DNA of 64,000 nt from Arion vulgaris (lineage: Eukaryota > Mollusca > Gastropoda > Stylommatophora > Arionidae). Each line of letters starts with the position of its first letter. The stretch's first letter is position 1. Shown one piece after another: positions 43,301 to 50,370 of this stretch. Both the position numbers and the translations under genes were made by a program. The notes under the pieces were generated by a model, which searched no databases, was not told where the DNA came from, and was given only the letters and a program-made list of their open reading frames with translations. The DNA is taken from contig CM036758.1 in assembly GCA_020796225.1 (NCBI GenBank), positions 68,275,274 to 68,339,273 of the forward strand, given 5' to 3'.

Positions 43301-45251
43301 ATGGGAACTAATAGCAGTATTAGAGAAATATAATATATTATAAAATATTATAATAATATTCATTATAAATTGTTTGAGTGATGCAACTTAAAAAATTATA
43401 ATGTTTTATCCAGATATAAAGCAGGCGCTATAGTCATTTACTATCTGAACGTGCAAGCAAACGAGGCTATTCTGGACTTCCCTCAGTTTCAAGATGCTGA
43501 TCTTGATCTTTACTTATTCACCCCAGGAGATGATGGACTAATATCCAGGTTTGATCAATCATTTTTGCTTCTTTTGTAATAATAAGTATTTCAGTATAAT
43601 TTAGTTGAATAATATCAACTGACAAAGCAAAAGGCTCACCTAACATCCAAATAAACAATGAAGAACTCCAATGTGTTGAGAGCTATGAATACCTGGGATC
43701 AATAATTAACAATAACGGTGACTGCTCCAAAGAGGTCTCAAGAAGATTGGCAATAGCAATCAAGAAATTAAACACAATGAAGAACAAAGCACCAGCAAAA
43801 TATTAAAATTAAAACTATTGAGAACATGCATTTTTTCCAGTGGCTACTTATAGTTGTGAATCATGGACCACTCCACAAAAAGCAAGAATGAAAATACAGT
43901 CCTTCGAAAATAAATGCTACAGAAAGATCATACGAATACCATGGACAGAAAAAGAAAGAACACTGATGTCCTGAAAGAACTAAATGTTAAAGAGAATTGG
44001 CTGATAAACAACATACTATACAGAAAAGTTAGATACTTTGGTCACATTAAGCGTCACGATGGCCTAGAAAGAACAATATTAGAGGGAAGGGTCCCAGGAT
44101 GCAGAGGCAGACCAAGAAGAAGATGGCTACAAGATATTAAAGAAACCATGAATATGACCATTGACAAAGTGGGTGAACTGTCTAGAGACAGAGTGACTTT
44201 CAGATGTGCTGCAAAGAGAGCAACGTTCTATAAAGGATACACACCTTGATGATGATGATAGTCTAGTTGTCGTATCATCATCACTGAACATCAAATCAAA
44301 TAGTCCATACGTTCTCTGATCTCCTCAGTATGTGGTGACTAACGACACCTGTTCTTTGTTGGTTTGCTGTTCTTCTTTGATTACCAGCATAGTGCTCTTG
44401 TCTAGCTACACCACTTTATATTCTTGCAGTCTGGTTAGGGTTGTAGATTCACCACTTTTACTCGAATCATGTACATGTCCTCTCTCCCCTAGGGAATTCA
44501 GAATATCAGCCTGGTCCATTGCTCATCTGCTTTTTACAGCAACCTATCGGCATGTTCATTGCTCTATACAGCTGCATGCCCTGGCACACAAATTAAACTT
44601 ATAATAATTGATTGCCACCAGTTAACCCTTTCACTCCATAATCTGTTTTACATCAGAACACATTTATATTGCAATGTATGCTCAATTAGCTATTCTAGTT
44701 TTTTTTTAAAGTAGTCATCTTAAAAAGTACTAATAGCCGTCCATCGCAAGCGATGATGACAACAGCCTCAGGCTTGTGCTGCTCCACCTCTCTGGTGTGT
44801 GAGGGTAGAGTCCATTCCTAGAACATTTCTAGTTTTTATAGAGAATGACAGTCAATGACAGAAGGACAACGCTATGTGATTTTAATACAAATATTGTTAC
44901 ATTTTTTATTTTTTATTTTTGCTTTGCTAAATTTTGTTTTTGCTGTTGTTAATATTTTTCTTTTTTTTCATTTGTTACAAATTGCTAAATGTATTGAGTG
45001 TAAAATTGTGTTCTTTTTATATCCTCAGACATTTTAGACTTAATAATGAACTGGTATTAATGCCACATGCTAGTTTGCCGCCACTGCGACCACAACCACA
45101 CAAAGGAAAAGTAACTGTAAGCGCTGTGTCATTTGGTTTTATAGTTATCCGTAATGCCAATGTGCAATTATGTATCAAGCATTTTGCACACCAAAATAAA
45201 AACTTTGGATTATTTCAGATAATAATTATAATGATTAACAATATGATATGA
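23996..45251 (+). CDS. HPSE: Heparanase-like GH79 endo-beta-glucuronidase, ten coding exons
   Basis: Family role: cleaves heparan sulfate chains in the secretory/lysosomal route or extracellular matrix. Joined exons: 23996-24282, 26910-27112, 30856-31027, 32525-32702, 34058-34108, 36400-36600, 38883-38994, 40666-40781, 43414-43548, 45029-45251. All have AG/GT borders, and codon phase matches at every junction except exon 3/4. Landmarks, recalled from human heparanase: FLSLTID near the start, [61 protein letters not shown] with the nucleophile Glu near residue 344, [17 protein letters not shown], and FGFIVIRNA near the C-terminus. Residues 13-32 form a hydrophobic signal or anchor. Predicted length is about 559 residues (human 543). 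The stretch matching the human excised linker is about 20 residues shorter. The start Met is the best visible; a small upstream exon is possible because an acceptor-like tract precedes it. HPSE2-like is the alternative, but the ITET nucleophile favours an active-type enzyme. Confidence 0.88.
24360..24890 (+). mobile_element. LINE-4g fragment in intron 1
   Basis: Encodes [40 protein letters not shown] and [15 protein letters not shown] near-identical copy lies at 43620-44255 in intron 9 and an inverted one at 58170-58480. Confidence 0.82.
24930..25265 (+). mobile_element. LINE-3g fragment in intron 1
   Basis: Encodes [37 protein letters not shown] and [14 protein letters not shown]. Confidence 0.8.
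25900..26410 (+). mobile_element. R-LINE fragment with RNase H end, intron 1
   Basis: Frames with small shifts read [15 protein letters not shown], then [20 protein letters not shown], followed by a linker and GRSEHLWTN near the end. The RNase H motif GNERADRLA is clear. Confidence 0.78.
26560..26860 (-). mobile_element. LINE-3g fragment just before exon 2
   Basis: The minus strand encodes [20 protein letters not shown] and [15 protein letters not shown]. It ends only about 50 bases before the exon 2 acceptor. Confidence 0.82.
26910..27112 (+). CDS. HPSE: Heparanase-like exon 2 (LSPxxLRFGGT block)
   Basis: Acceptor TTTCAACAG, donor GTAAAA. Enters in phase 2 completing Lys and leaves in phase 1. 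Encodes [20 protein letters not shown], the best conserved N-terminal block of the family, followed by the short region matching the excised linker of the human enzyme, ending FTMSG. Confidence 0.88.
27205..27455 (+). mobile_element. SINE-G copy, intron 2
   Basis: Head ACGTCTGTAACTTAAGCTGT, B-box-like CCTGGTTCAAACTCCG, and end AAGTCATGTAAAGGATATGC. Confidence 0.8.
27470..27790 (+). mobile_element. LINE-6b fragment, intron 2
   Basis: Encodes [35 protein letters not shown] and a decayed tail. The inverted relative at 63605-64000 is better preserved. Its 3' end (GAGAGGAATTATTATGATAC) runs straight into the 57-bp satellite. Confidence 0.78.
27790..28407. repeat. 57-bp satellite, intron 2
   Basis: About eleven units with ATTATTATGAAGATGGAATA, TTTACTTGTCATTAATAAGA and AGTAATGTGTACTTGAC. 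A variant with ATGTATGCTTGAC recurs in a non-random order. One more partial unit lies at 28714-28751 beyond an inserted MITE. The long minus-strand frame is a by-product of 57 being divisible by 3. Confidence 0.92.
28408..28713. mobile_element. TTAA-flanked (piggyBac-type) MITE
   Basis: 306 bp with inverted ends CTCTTTCCACGC and GCGTGGAAAGAG, between TTAA at 28404-28407 and 28714-28717. The empty target CATTAATAAG is present in the neighbouring satellite units. The internal GCGCAGTGTGCG-GCTTAAAGCGTG motif occurs twice near the right end. Confidence 0.88.
28752..29180 (+). mobile_element. SINE-C, full-length, inserted in satellite unit
   Basis: Head GGTCTCTGTGGCGTGGAGGT, end GGTTACTCACCGAAGTGCAA and an (ATCA)n tail. 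Flanked by TATTATGAAG at 28742-28751 and 29181-29190, which is satellite sequence. Confidence 0.88.
29230..29760 (+). mobile_element. LINE-1g fragment, intron 2
   Basis: ACAAATAGCACCAATTTTC start, then [20 protein letters not shown] in one frame. Matches 12505-13000. Confidence 0.78.
29820..30400 (+). mobile_element. LINE-2g fragment, intron 2
   Basis: Contains [20 protein letters not shown] and [20 protein letters not shown], ending GACACTGGGCAACAACCTGG. A 22-base piece around 30020-30060 is tandemly duplicated. Confidence 0.78.
30420..30810 (-). mobile_element. LINE-5g fragment, upstream of exon 3
   Basis: The minus strand encodes [20 protein letters not shown] and [14 protein letters not shown]. 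It ends about 45 bases before exon 3. Confidence 0.78.
30856..31027 (+). CDS. HPSE: Heparanase-like exon 3 (ends at proton-donor motif)
   Basis: Acceptor ATATTCAAG. The entering phase matches exon 2 and joins MSG to [20 protein letters not shown]. Contains [20 protein letters not shown], equivalent to the human segment leading into LGNEPNSF. The only GT donor (ACGTAAAT) leaves phase 2, while exon 4 needs phase 1. The family's G-N just before the catalytic Glu is not readable here, where the bases are TTAGAAAC. Confidence 0.8.
31050..31280 (+). mobile_element. SINE-B copy, intron 3
   Basis: CCCTTTGCGTTGTGAGTCGA, GTGGGTTCGAATCCGGACC (B box), TAGGATTGTTGCTGGAGTTA, and end GGTGCAATGAAGTGAATCCT. 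It starts about 25 bases after exon 3. Confidence 0.85.
31320..31680 (+). mobile_element. R-LINE fragments, intron 3
   Basis: TGTACAGGAAGAACTGTATG, AGCAAGCCACAGGAACCATC and CTTATGGGTCTGCCGGAGTG match 39130-39300, including the coding for LWVCxxC. Confidence 0.65.
31681..32095. other. Intron 3 sequence, no element assigned
   Basis: T-rich sequence grading into the 32-bp array. No gene signal. Confidence 0.4.
32096..32480. repeat. 32-bp minisatellite upstream of exon 4
   Basis: Units such as TTTTATCAGTTTTATTTGTA followed by TCATATCTAATC; the central six are nearly identical. It ends about 45 bases before the exon 4 acceptor. Confidence 0.88.
32525..32702 (+). CDS. HPSE: Heparanase-like exon 4
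   Basis: Acceptor ATACTTTTTCAG, donor GTGAGT. With one preceding base the first codon can be GAA, giving E-L-N-T where human has E-P-N-S, so the first codon would be the proton donor. It continues with a sequon (FNVTIPP), then LFGPDVTNL matching the human LYGPDV block. A 32-bp tandem array lies directly upstream and stays open in this frame, but it is not part of the exon. Confidence 0.82.
32740..33370. other. Intron 4, decayed repeat text
   Basis: A short 40-bp tandem duplication straddles the exon 4 end (GAGAGGATTCTAGATACTGA at 32733 and 32765). Text at 33000-33240 looks like a worn LINE tail (TGTCCAGGAAGAAGACGAAG), not assignable. Confidence 0.4.
33387..33726 (+). mobile_element. SINE-D, full-length copy, intron 4
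   Basis: tRNA-like head TAGTAGCTCGGCCTGCTAGC with B box GCTCGGGTTCGAACC, a body of about 250 bases and an A-rich end. Flanked by ACAAGCATATCT at 33375-33386 and 33727-33738. Confidence 0.9.
33840..34010. repeat. 25/26-bp minisatellite before exon 5
   Basis: Units around CTTATTCTGAAATAGAGTAC, about six copies. Confidence 0.82.
34058..34108 (+). CDS. HPSE: Heparanase-like exon 5 (51 bp microexon)
   Basis: Acceptor TTATTTGCAG, donor GTAAGT; the phases fit both neighbours. Encodes [16 protein letters not shown], equivalent to the human stretch just before HHYYLNG. It is too short to be found by ORF length; it was identified from phase and homology. Confidence 0.78.
34187..34380 (+). mobile_element. 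SINE-A copy 6, intron 5
   Basis: Head CGTGTTCGTAGCGTTGGACT and B-box GGGTTCAATTCCGTGGGC. Flanked by TCATCATTATC at 34176-34186 and 34381-34391. The second internal block is rearranged (GTTTGATCGATCCAGG). Confidence 0.86.
34392..34680 (-). mobile_element. LINE-7g remnant, intron 5
   Basis: AAGTAGCTTGTCCCTTCTGA and a Pro/Arg tail complement resemble the inverted LINE tails at 20200 and 36940 (GGACAAGCTACTT). Heavily decayed. Confidence 0.45.
34700..35480. mobile_element. Two R-LINE pieces, head to head, intron 5
   Basis: 34700-35015 is antisense (minus strand reads [11 protein letters not shown]). 35015-35480 is sense and reads [27 protein letters not shown] then a stop, [14 protein letters not shown], and later [11 protein letters not shown]. 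The sense piece keeps the RNase H end and the C-terminal EHLWxCxxC. Confidence 0.78.
35545..35695 (-). mobile_element. SINE-B 3' fragment, intron 5
   Basis: GGATTGACTTCATTGCAATG, TCCCATATGGCTCTGTCCCT and AACAATCCTAAAAATATCTGG. Confidence 0.68.
35800..36262 (+). mobile_element. SINE-J split by SINE-I (about 35940-36200), intron 5
   Basis: SINE-J text (CAGCTCTCAGGTCGACATAG, then CCGATGGTCAATGAAAAAGT) surrounds a full SINE-I (AAGCAAAGAATAGTACCACT ... GTCGTAAGAGGCGACTGATG ... GGTAGAAGAAG). An uninterrupted SINE-J is at 37040-37200. Confidence 0.75.
36400..36600 (+). CDS. HPSE: Heparanase-like exon 6 (nucleophile exon)
   Basis: Acceptor AAATGTCACAG, donor GTGAGT. Joining exon 5 gives [11 protein letters not shown], matching human HHYYLNGRTA. 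The block [19 protein letters not shown] carries the expected nucleophile Glu (near residue 344) followed by the glycine-rich GGAP and LSD motifs. The Glu is conserved, unlike in the HPSE2 branch. Confidence 0.88.
36690..36955 (+). mobile_element. LINE-7g tail, intron 6
   Basis: GAGTTGGTTATTAAAGAACA, AGAGCAAGAGGAAGACCTAG and GGGTGCCAGATGTCATTGAC resemble the ORF2 C-terminus tail with stops. It starts some 90 bases after exon 6. Confidence 0.6.
37040..37200 (+). mobile_element. SINE-J, unsplit copy, intron 6
   Basis: CAGCTCTCAGGTCAACCAAG, GGCCACATCACCCATCGTGG and CTGATGGTCAATGAAAAATA. Confidence 0.7.
37236..37310. repeat. (TA)n microsatellite, intron 6
   Basis: A near-perfect TA run just left of the LINE-3g insertion site. 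Confidence 0.95.
37325..38058 (+). mobile_element. LINE-3g, 5'-truncated insertion with target duplication, intron 6
   Basis: Encodes [30 protein letters not shown] and, after a frameshift, [37 protein letters not shown] and IEKQRFKWF. It ends in (GATAA)n. The duplication ATCAAATAGCT is at 37314-37324 and 38059-38069. Confidence 0.9.
38100..38420 (-). mobile_element. LINE-7g/4g-like tail, intron 6
   Basis: CCATCTTCTCCGTGGTCTTC, ATGTCCATAATATCTCAATT and AAGATATACGGAGGACTCTT are the complement of an ORF2 C-terminal region like that at 19870-20090. Confidence 0.6.
38425..38635 (+). mobile_element. SINE-B, diverged copy, intron 6
   Basis: GGGTCTCTCTAGCTAAGC head, B-box-like GTGTTGAATCTGG, AGAGACTCCTACGATTGCTA, and end GGTGCAAATAAGTCAATCC. 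It ends about 250 bases before exon 7. Confidence 0.75.
38883..38994 (+). CDS. HPSE: Heparanase-like exon 7
   Basis: Acceptor TGATATCTTAG, donor GTAAGT, leaving in phase 0. Encodes [20 protein letters not shown] followed by [17 protein letters not shown], which tracks the human [20 protein letters not shown] block. Confidence 0.85.
39130..39300 (+). mobile_element. R-LINE C-terminal fragment, intron 7
   Basis: CAAGTCGAACTGGATGCCTG, GAGCCACAGGAACCATCAGT and GAGCACCTATGGGTCTGCCC; the last encodes EHLWVCPEC. Confidence 0.72.
39540..39960 (-). mobile_element. LINE-1g fragment, intron 7
   Basis: The minus strand encodes [36 protein letters not shown] and [16 protein letters not shown], with the family start (complement of GGACAAATGGTACC). 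Confidence 0.8.
39961..40665. other. Intron 7, AT-rich, nothing recognised
   Basis: T-rich unique-looking sequence up to the exon 8 acceptor. Confidence 0.4.
40666..40781 (+). CDS. HPSE: Heparanase-like exon 8
   Basis: Acceptor CTCTTTCCAG, donor GTGAGT, entering in phase 0. Encodes [20 protein letters not shown] and later [12 protein letters not shown], matching human DYWLSLLFKKLVG and LRVYLHC. One sequon, NVS. Confidence 0.86.
41002..41530 (-). mobile_element. LINE-6c fragment, intron 8
   Basis: The minus strand encodes [57 protein letters not shown] and WTPEGKR, then [11 protein letters not shown] in the next frame. Confidence 0.82.
41560..42235 (+). mobile_element. LINE-5g split by SINE-F, intron 8
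   Basis: 41560-41748 encodes [16 protein letters not shown], [20 protein letters not shown]; 42009-42235 continues with [14 protein letters not shown] and [20 protein letters not shown]. The antisense copy at 184-440 covers the same span without SINE-F. Confidence 0.82.
41749..41997 (+). mobile_element. SINE-F, nested in LINE-5g
   Basis: AAGTGGTTACCGGGGCCCAA, CGCATGTCGTAAGAGGCGAC, and end (GAAGAA)n. Flanked by AAAAGAATAAG at 41738-41748 and 41998-42008. Confidence 0.92.
42364..42945. repeat. GGTT/GGCT tetranucleotide array
   Basis: About 580 bp of GGTTGGTT with GGCTGG and GGGGCTGG variants, beginning right at the SINE-G end. Long Pro/Asn/Gln/Thr or Trp/Gly/Leu/Val frames on both strands are artefacts. 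Confidence 0.93.
42950..43140 (+). mobile_element. LINE-6b tail fragment, intron 8
   Basis: Frames read [20 protein letters not shown] and VVQDRVV, matching the family end in the copy at 63605-64000 (LREARNIGLSSMEEI). Confidence 0.7.
43155..43310 (-). mobile_element. SINE-G 3' fragment, intron 8
   Basis: GGCATATCCTTTACAGGACA, CTAGGCACCACTTATACATT and AGTAGTTTGCCATTGCTTTC. It ends about 100 bases before exon 9. Confidence 0.75.
43414..43548 (+). CDS. HPSE: Heparanase-like exon 9
   Basis: Acceptor TTTTATCCAG, donor AG/GTTTGA. Encodes [20 protein letters not shown] and ends [14 protein letters not shown], matching the human beta-sandwich segment with YLLRPLGPHGLLSK. Confidence 0.82.
43620..44255 (+). 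mobile_element. LINE-4g copy, intron 9
   Basis: Encodes [20 protein letters not shown] text, [57 protein letters not shown] and a conserved end [11 protein letters not shown]. Longer at the 5' side than the intron 1 copy. Confidence 0.85.
44260..44605 (-). mobile_element. R-LINE C-terminal fragment, intron 9
   Basis: GTCGTATCATCATCACTGAA, GTTCTTTGTTGGTTTGCTGT and AGTGCTCTTGTCTAGCTACA are the complement of 26120-26400. Confidence 0.75.
44632..44830. mobile_element. TTAA-MITE fragment plus L2-like 3' end, intron 9
   Basis: TTAACCCTTTCACTCCATAA, with TTTATATTGCAAT downstream, matches the inverted right half of 50371-50500. 44725-44830 (TAGCCGTCCATCGCAAGCGA) matches the L2-like end at 50885. 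Confidence 0.6.
45029..45251 (+). CDS. HPSE: Heparanase-like exon 10 (C-terminus)
   Basis: Acceptor TATATCCTCAG. Reads [20 protein letters not shown], then [15 protein letters not shown], equivalent to the human C-terminus ending FFVIRNAKVAACI. It runs about 26 residues past the human end before the TGA. An AATAAA at 45546 could serve as poly(A) signal; this is not proven. Confidence 0.84.
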
Positions 45252-45274
45252 TATATATAAACATAAATAGGTGT

Positions 45275-45355
45275 CTGCGAAAAGTAATGAATATAAAATG
45301 GAACGAATTCAGGAGAAGTGATGAAATTAGAGAAATGTCTGGTCAACAACTCATG
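45275..45355 (+). mobile_element. LINE-6b fragment, 3' flank of heparanase gene
   Basis: AAATGGAACGAATTCAGGAG, AAGTGATGAAATTAGAGAAA and TGTCTGGTCAAC match the complement of 63930-63980. Confidence 0.7.
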
Positions 45356-45439
45356 CCCACAGTCCAATGTGAATTGTAGCAAAACCATCAATTCTACAGT
45401 AGCGAAACCTGCGCCAACCTTAGAATTATACCGACGCAA

Positions 45440-46229
45440 ATGTCTGATAGAAGAAATTGCTCAAGGAAACCTGGATTTTTAATATAACGGTTTCCTTTGA
45501 TGTTGGCACATATTTAGGAGTCTGATACAGAATTTTAGTTTTTACAATAAACGCACAAATTTTACATTTGATGACAAGTCTCGTGCAAAGGCGTATCATC
45601 TCAGCTTATACATGGGGGCCAATGTTGATATTTGCAATATAGTCATGAAATAAATATGAAATGTAGACATAGTTGTAGTATTGTTTTTAAATAACTTACA
45701 TTACAGTTAAAGTTAGCTTCCATGTCATACTGCCATCCCCCTTTCACGTCCAGGCTTGGGACTGGCAATATCAGAGCTACTTTGAGATGTTCTTTTCAAA
45801 TCGCTATTTCTTCGGTACAATGTGCATGTGTTAACGTATGTGGTAGGGAGGTATCACTACAATAAAATAGCTATTTTCTCTGGTTGTTGTATACTGTGGT
45901 ACAGATGACCCATATGTTCCTCTTTGCGGAAATGCGCTTATAGTATTAATTACACTTTTTGCATTGTAACTTCAAACTCATTAGAAATGTTATATCAATG
46001 TCTGTTAGTCAACAATATGACCTAATAGCTTCTAATTTCTAATTCGCTATATTTCGATATACGCCTTTAACTAAATGTCTGTGTCCCACTTATGACTTCA
46101 TTTGTTTACCACGGTCAACGGCGTTTGGAATTGGTGCGAGGGAAATGCAAGAACGTTAAAAAAACACAGGATTTCATTCTAAATGTTGCTGTTTTTGTCA
46201 TTAATGTATTAAATGGCTGTAAACATTAG
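45440..46229. other. Intergenic, nothing firm
   Basis: Contains the AATAAA at 45546 and ordinary AT-rich sequence. It may include the 3' flank of the mariner-like element, but no inverted terminus was found. Confidence 0.4.
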
Positions 46230-47108
46230 TTTTCTTCAACCATGCCAATGGAGGCATTAAATATATGGTCTTCGCTAATAAATGGTCTTCGCATTTACAC
46301 CAATAATCTCTGTCTATCTTCGACAGGCGGCATATGTTAGTTCTTTCATTTTGCTTAGCTTGAAAGTTTTATTTTCAGCTGCTACCAGTCCTTTAACTTT
46401 GGCCCAAATGAGTTCAATTGGTGTTAAGTGTGAATGATAAGGTGGTAGTCTCAAACACACATGACCATGCTGTTGAATCAACTTGTCTGTTTGGAATACC
46501 TTGGTCTTCTGTGATGTTTTAACAATAGATAGTAATTCAGGCTTAAAAAACCCCTCGTTAAATGGAATGTTCTCCTTTCTGAGCCAAAGTTTTATAGCAT
46601 CTTTTGTCCTCGAAGATGTAGGGATTTTGTCTTCTTCTGACACAGTGTTGTGGTATGATGCGTTGTCCATTATCACACAGGATGGTCTGTCTAGGGACGG
46701 AAGAAGAGTATGTTCAATCCAATCTCTAAATATGTTACCGTTCATCTCGGTATGATAGTCCCTGTTGTCCGTAAAATTGGAAGTGAAAATAAGCTCAGCA
46801 TCTTTAACCAGCCCATTTTGTCTGCTGCCTGCATGTGCCATTATCAGACGTTGTCCTTTTCCACTAGGTACATATCGTTTAATTGTTCCATCGGATAACT
46901 GCCATTCCTTTTCATTAGTGTGGTGAGCATTGATCCAGATTTCATCAACATGTGTCTTCTTCTGACACAGTGTTGTGGCATGCATAGTTCTCTGTTCAGG
47001 ATTTGATATACTCTGATACAGTTTTTCACGATTAGATTCTCTGATAAAATATTTATACATTTTCACAGCCACTGTATGCAGTGTAAGAAACTTGATTTTC
47101 ATACCCAT
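46230..47108 (-). pseudogene. Tc1/mariner-like (DDE_3 type) transposase, frameshifted C-terminus
   Basis: The 264-codon frame (47108 down to 46314) carries the catalytic core of a cut-and-paste transposase: first Asp in VDEIWINAHHT (residue 55), PSGKGQRLIMAHAGS, second Asp in CVIMDNASYH (residue 148), and Glu in LPPYHSHLTPIELIWAKVKG (residue 232). There are 83 residues between the second Asp and the Glu, far more than the 34-41 of classic Tc1/mariner. The frame stops after ELTYAACRR. A few bases on, another frame reads WCKCEDH, which resembles the family's usual end, so I infer a frameshift. No helix-turn-helix N-terminus or terminal inverted repeat was recognised. Confidence 0.8.
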
Positions 47109-47719
47109 TGTATAACAAATCTAGATTACTAAACGTTTTGTAATACACCTATGCTCTGAAAACACAAACGGTAAATTGTAACTAAACACCGAAGGATCAT
47201 CATACATTTTTTAAAGTGCGATAAAGCGATTAAAATCGGGAAAAACCACGTGAAAAACGTGCAAGTCGTGGAACTTGCAACATCCCACAAATATGAAGGG
47301 GTAATACTTCTCATTATATGGTTGGCTAAGGAGATGGTCACTTTTATATACTTTACATAAAGAAAATTTTAAACCATACGTTTGTTATTGAGTAAAAAAT
47401 ATCAACCTCGGGACATTACGATCATTAGATCATATGCAAAGTTACAACAATTACGGTCAAGCGGTTGCAGAGATATTACATTTTCCCCGTGGAAAATCAT
47501 TTTGAAATGCACTATAGTACAATTTTCCACAATTTGTTGAGGTATTTCCTGTTGTCAGCTATGCACTGCATTGCTGTATGGTTTTATGTAGTGCTTTTGT
47601 TTTTCAAAGTTCATATTTTTGACCATCTTCTGCAGTGGTTAAAATAAGGTTTTGATGCAAATATGTACATTTAATTTAGAATTGTTTACTGTGACCTTCT
47701 GTCTACCAGGGCGGACTAA

Positions 47720-47965
47720 GTATGAAAATGATGGCATATCCTTTACATGACGTCACCATTAACCACAGTAAACGAGTCATTGATTTTCTAGGTACCACTT
47801 ATACGTTCAGTAGTTTGCCATCGCTTTCTGAACGTGAGGTCTATTTTTTAACGTTCATAAAAATCCAAGGGAACTAATTTGCTTCCAAATATGCCCGCTG
47901 GGGGTTTGAACTAGGTACACTTGGGTTGTGATTGAACACTCACTGCAGACATACCAACCTCAATA
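47720..47965 (-). mobile_element. SINE-G copy, inverted
   Basis: GGCATATCCTTTACATGACG through CTGAACGTGAGGTC to GGGTTTGAACTAGG (B box complement) and TCACTGCAG. Nearly full length. Confidence 0.8.
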
Positions 47966-48399
47966 ATGCTGAGTAATATCTCTTTTTGCAGTGTTGAAGA
48001 AATGCCATGCATCTAATGGAATTGATGATAATACTATTTCTAGCACAGAAGAAATGTCATTTTTATTTCTGTATTTATAAATATTTAATTGTATATTTTT
48101 CAATAAAATTGGGATCTGTCTTTCAAATATATGAAAAATATGTATTATTCTCTTATTCTCTGCAGTCTTGTATGCACACTTGTGTTTTTATGTATGTATG
48201 TGCATGTGTTCATGATAGCAGTAGATGTGGGTGACCAAATTGTTTCCTGATCGAAATGTACCATGTTTGACCTCTCTGTAAGATGTTTTGTGGAGAAAAT
48301 AAAATGGATAACCTGTCCGATGCCGGCTTTGGGCAATCGACCTAAATTCCTCTTCCCTAAACAATCCACCATCGCAACCTCAGAAATAGGAACAAGGTA

Positions 48400-48445
48400 C
48401 TTTTATATATATAAATATACATATATATATATATATATATATCAA
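48400..48445. repeat. (TA)n run
   Basis: ATATATAT run following a possible donor; low complexity. Confidence 0.85.
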
Positions 48446-48693
48446 TATCAACTTAAAAGCAGCCCGTGAATGGAGCTAATCTGGCATATATGTATGGAAA
48501 TGGGAAGGTTCAGTTATGACGTAGTATAGGTCAAGGTTGTGTGATGTAGTGTAATTGTAAGTGGGAAGGGGCGATGAACAAATGTGACGTAGGACGAGCT
48601 AGTCAGAACCGGTTTAAATAGTAAATAAACACAACTCAATTTGTACCTGGCAACTTTCGAATTGTCAATGGGGTTGCAATTATCTTGAACACC

Positions 48694-48798
<105 letters not shown>

Positions 48799-48835
48799 TG
48801 CCATATAGTCCGATGGCAGTAAATGTGACAGCTTC

Positions 48836-49720
48836 AAGGTTAAGAGTTAAGTCAAACAGGGCTGTCTCCTTGCCTCCACTCTCTTTGGCATCTTCTTCAC
48901 AGTCCTTTTCTATCATACCTTCTGGAATGTAGATGGTGATGTTTTTATCCGCACTGTATCTGATGGTTCATTCTTCAATCCAGCTTGTTCAAGACCTAGT
49001 ACACACAAAAAAAAAGACAGAAATTCTTCTCAAGGAACTTCTTTTTATGCTGCCCTAATCACACACAGTGATGTTAATCTGCACTAATACAGTCGTATTA
49101 TATCAAGGAAGTACCATATCAACAAATATCACTTTAAATGGTAACAATCTAACACCAAGTTAAAAAATTGTGTTATCTTGTGCTCATAGTCACTGTTAGC
49201 CTTTCTCTTGATGAAGAAATAAATGCATGAGCGGCCAATACATTCTGTAAACTATCAAAGATAGCATCAGTCAACACTGCAGGCGAAGATTAAGATCTAT
49301 CAGGCCTGTGTAATTATCTCTGTACTATATGGCTCAGAAACATGGACAGCATACTATATGTTAGGTCGTTGAGAGGTGACTTAACATATTTCACATTTGC
49401 TTCCTCCGCAAGATTATGAACATCAGGTAATACAAGGTAAGCAACCCTTGAGTACTGTCCTGGATGCTAACTGTCATCCATCATGTGAATACTCAGAAAT
49501 AGAAGACTAGGATGACTGGGACCTGTGAGAAGAATGAATAATAGTCACATACACTAACAGATGCTGTTCTGTGAATTTTTGTAAAGGTAGAGGCTTCATG
49601 ACAGACCACCACTCAGATATAAGGATATCTGCAATGCCTCAATGATGTGTCTTTCTATCGGCCCCAACAGACGGGAAAAATTAACTGATGACCGAGCTGT
49701 ATGGAAGATAACATAACATT
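48836..49720 (+). mobile_element. L2-like LINE, RT to C-terminus, heavily decayed
   Basis: In one frame: VKQGCLLASTLFGIFFTVLF (RT motif region), VDGDVFIRTVSDGS, then after many stops an ASLRSIASVNT-like stretch, TWTAYYMLGR-like text and DDRAVWKIT-like end. Same general family as 50880-53350. Confidence 0.7.
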
Positions 49721-49762
49721 TTTTTAATGCATATGCAAAAGGCATATAATATATATTTATTT

Positions 49763-50011
49763 CGCCCGAGTGGTTACCGGGCCCAAATTTGGGGTGTAAA
49801 GAATAGAACTACTGTTACCTGCCACGCATGTCGTAAGAGGCGACTTAGGAGGTTTGGCTGAAATCGGATGCATGTGTCCTAAACGTGTAGAAGTCTATGC
49901 GTTTAGGGGCCTACCAAACCAATGTGCAACGTATATATGTTCTTGGCAAAGATCAAACATATCACAAAGAGTGATTAAAATTGGTCGTAAAGAACAACGC
50001 AAAGAAGAAGA
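49763..50011 (+). mobile_element. SINE-F copy with target duplication
   Basis: CGAGTGGTTACCGGGCCCAA, CACGCATGTCGTAAGAGGCG and end (GAAGAA). Flanked by ATATATTTATTT at 49751-49762 and 50012-50023. Confidence 0.9.
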
Positions 50012-50034
50012 ATATATTTATTTGAAACAAATAG

Positions 50035-50280
50035 AAAATCGTGGCATGTCCTTTACAGGACGTATCCATCAACTACAGTAAATGAGTCGGTGATTTTCTA
50101 GTCGCCACTTATACGTTCAGTAGTTTAACATTGCTTTCTGAACAGTAAGGTCTATTTTTACCTTCGTAACAATCCAACGGAAACTAATTTGCTTCCAAAC
50201 TTGCCTACCGTGGAGTTTGAACCAGTTTGAACACTTTGGTTGTGATCTAGCTCACTACCGCTAAAGCTACAAATGCTGTA
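50035..50280 (-). mobile_element. SINE-G copy, inverted
   Basis: GTGGCATGTCCTTTACAGGA through GGAGTTTGAACCAG to AGCTCACTACCGCTAAAGC. Nearly full length. Confidence 0.82.
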
Positions 50281-50370
50281 TTTATTTATCAGTAGGATAA
50301 CACCAGCATGGATAATGATGGTAGCAAATCTCAATATAAACGATTTAAGTTTGCACAATGGACATGATTA

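Noticed and set aside
47990..48110. Possible terminal exon: CTCTTTTTGCAG acceptor, short open frame, then TTCAATAAA
   Set aside because: It could be a 3' exon, but the heparanase frame already ends at 45251 with the family's C-terminus, and no upstream donor or homology ties it to a gene.
48263..48400. Short frame with PMPALGNRPKFLFPKQSTIA and a following GT
   Set aside because: No recognised homology and no matching acceptor phase; too weak to call an exon.
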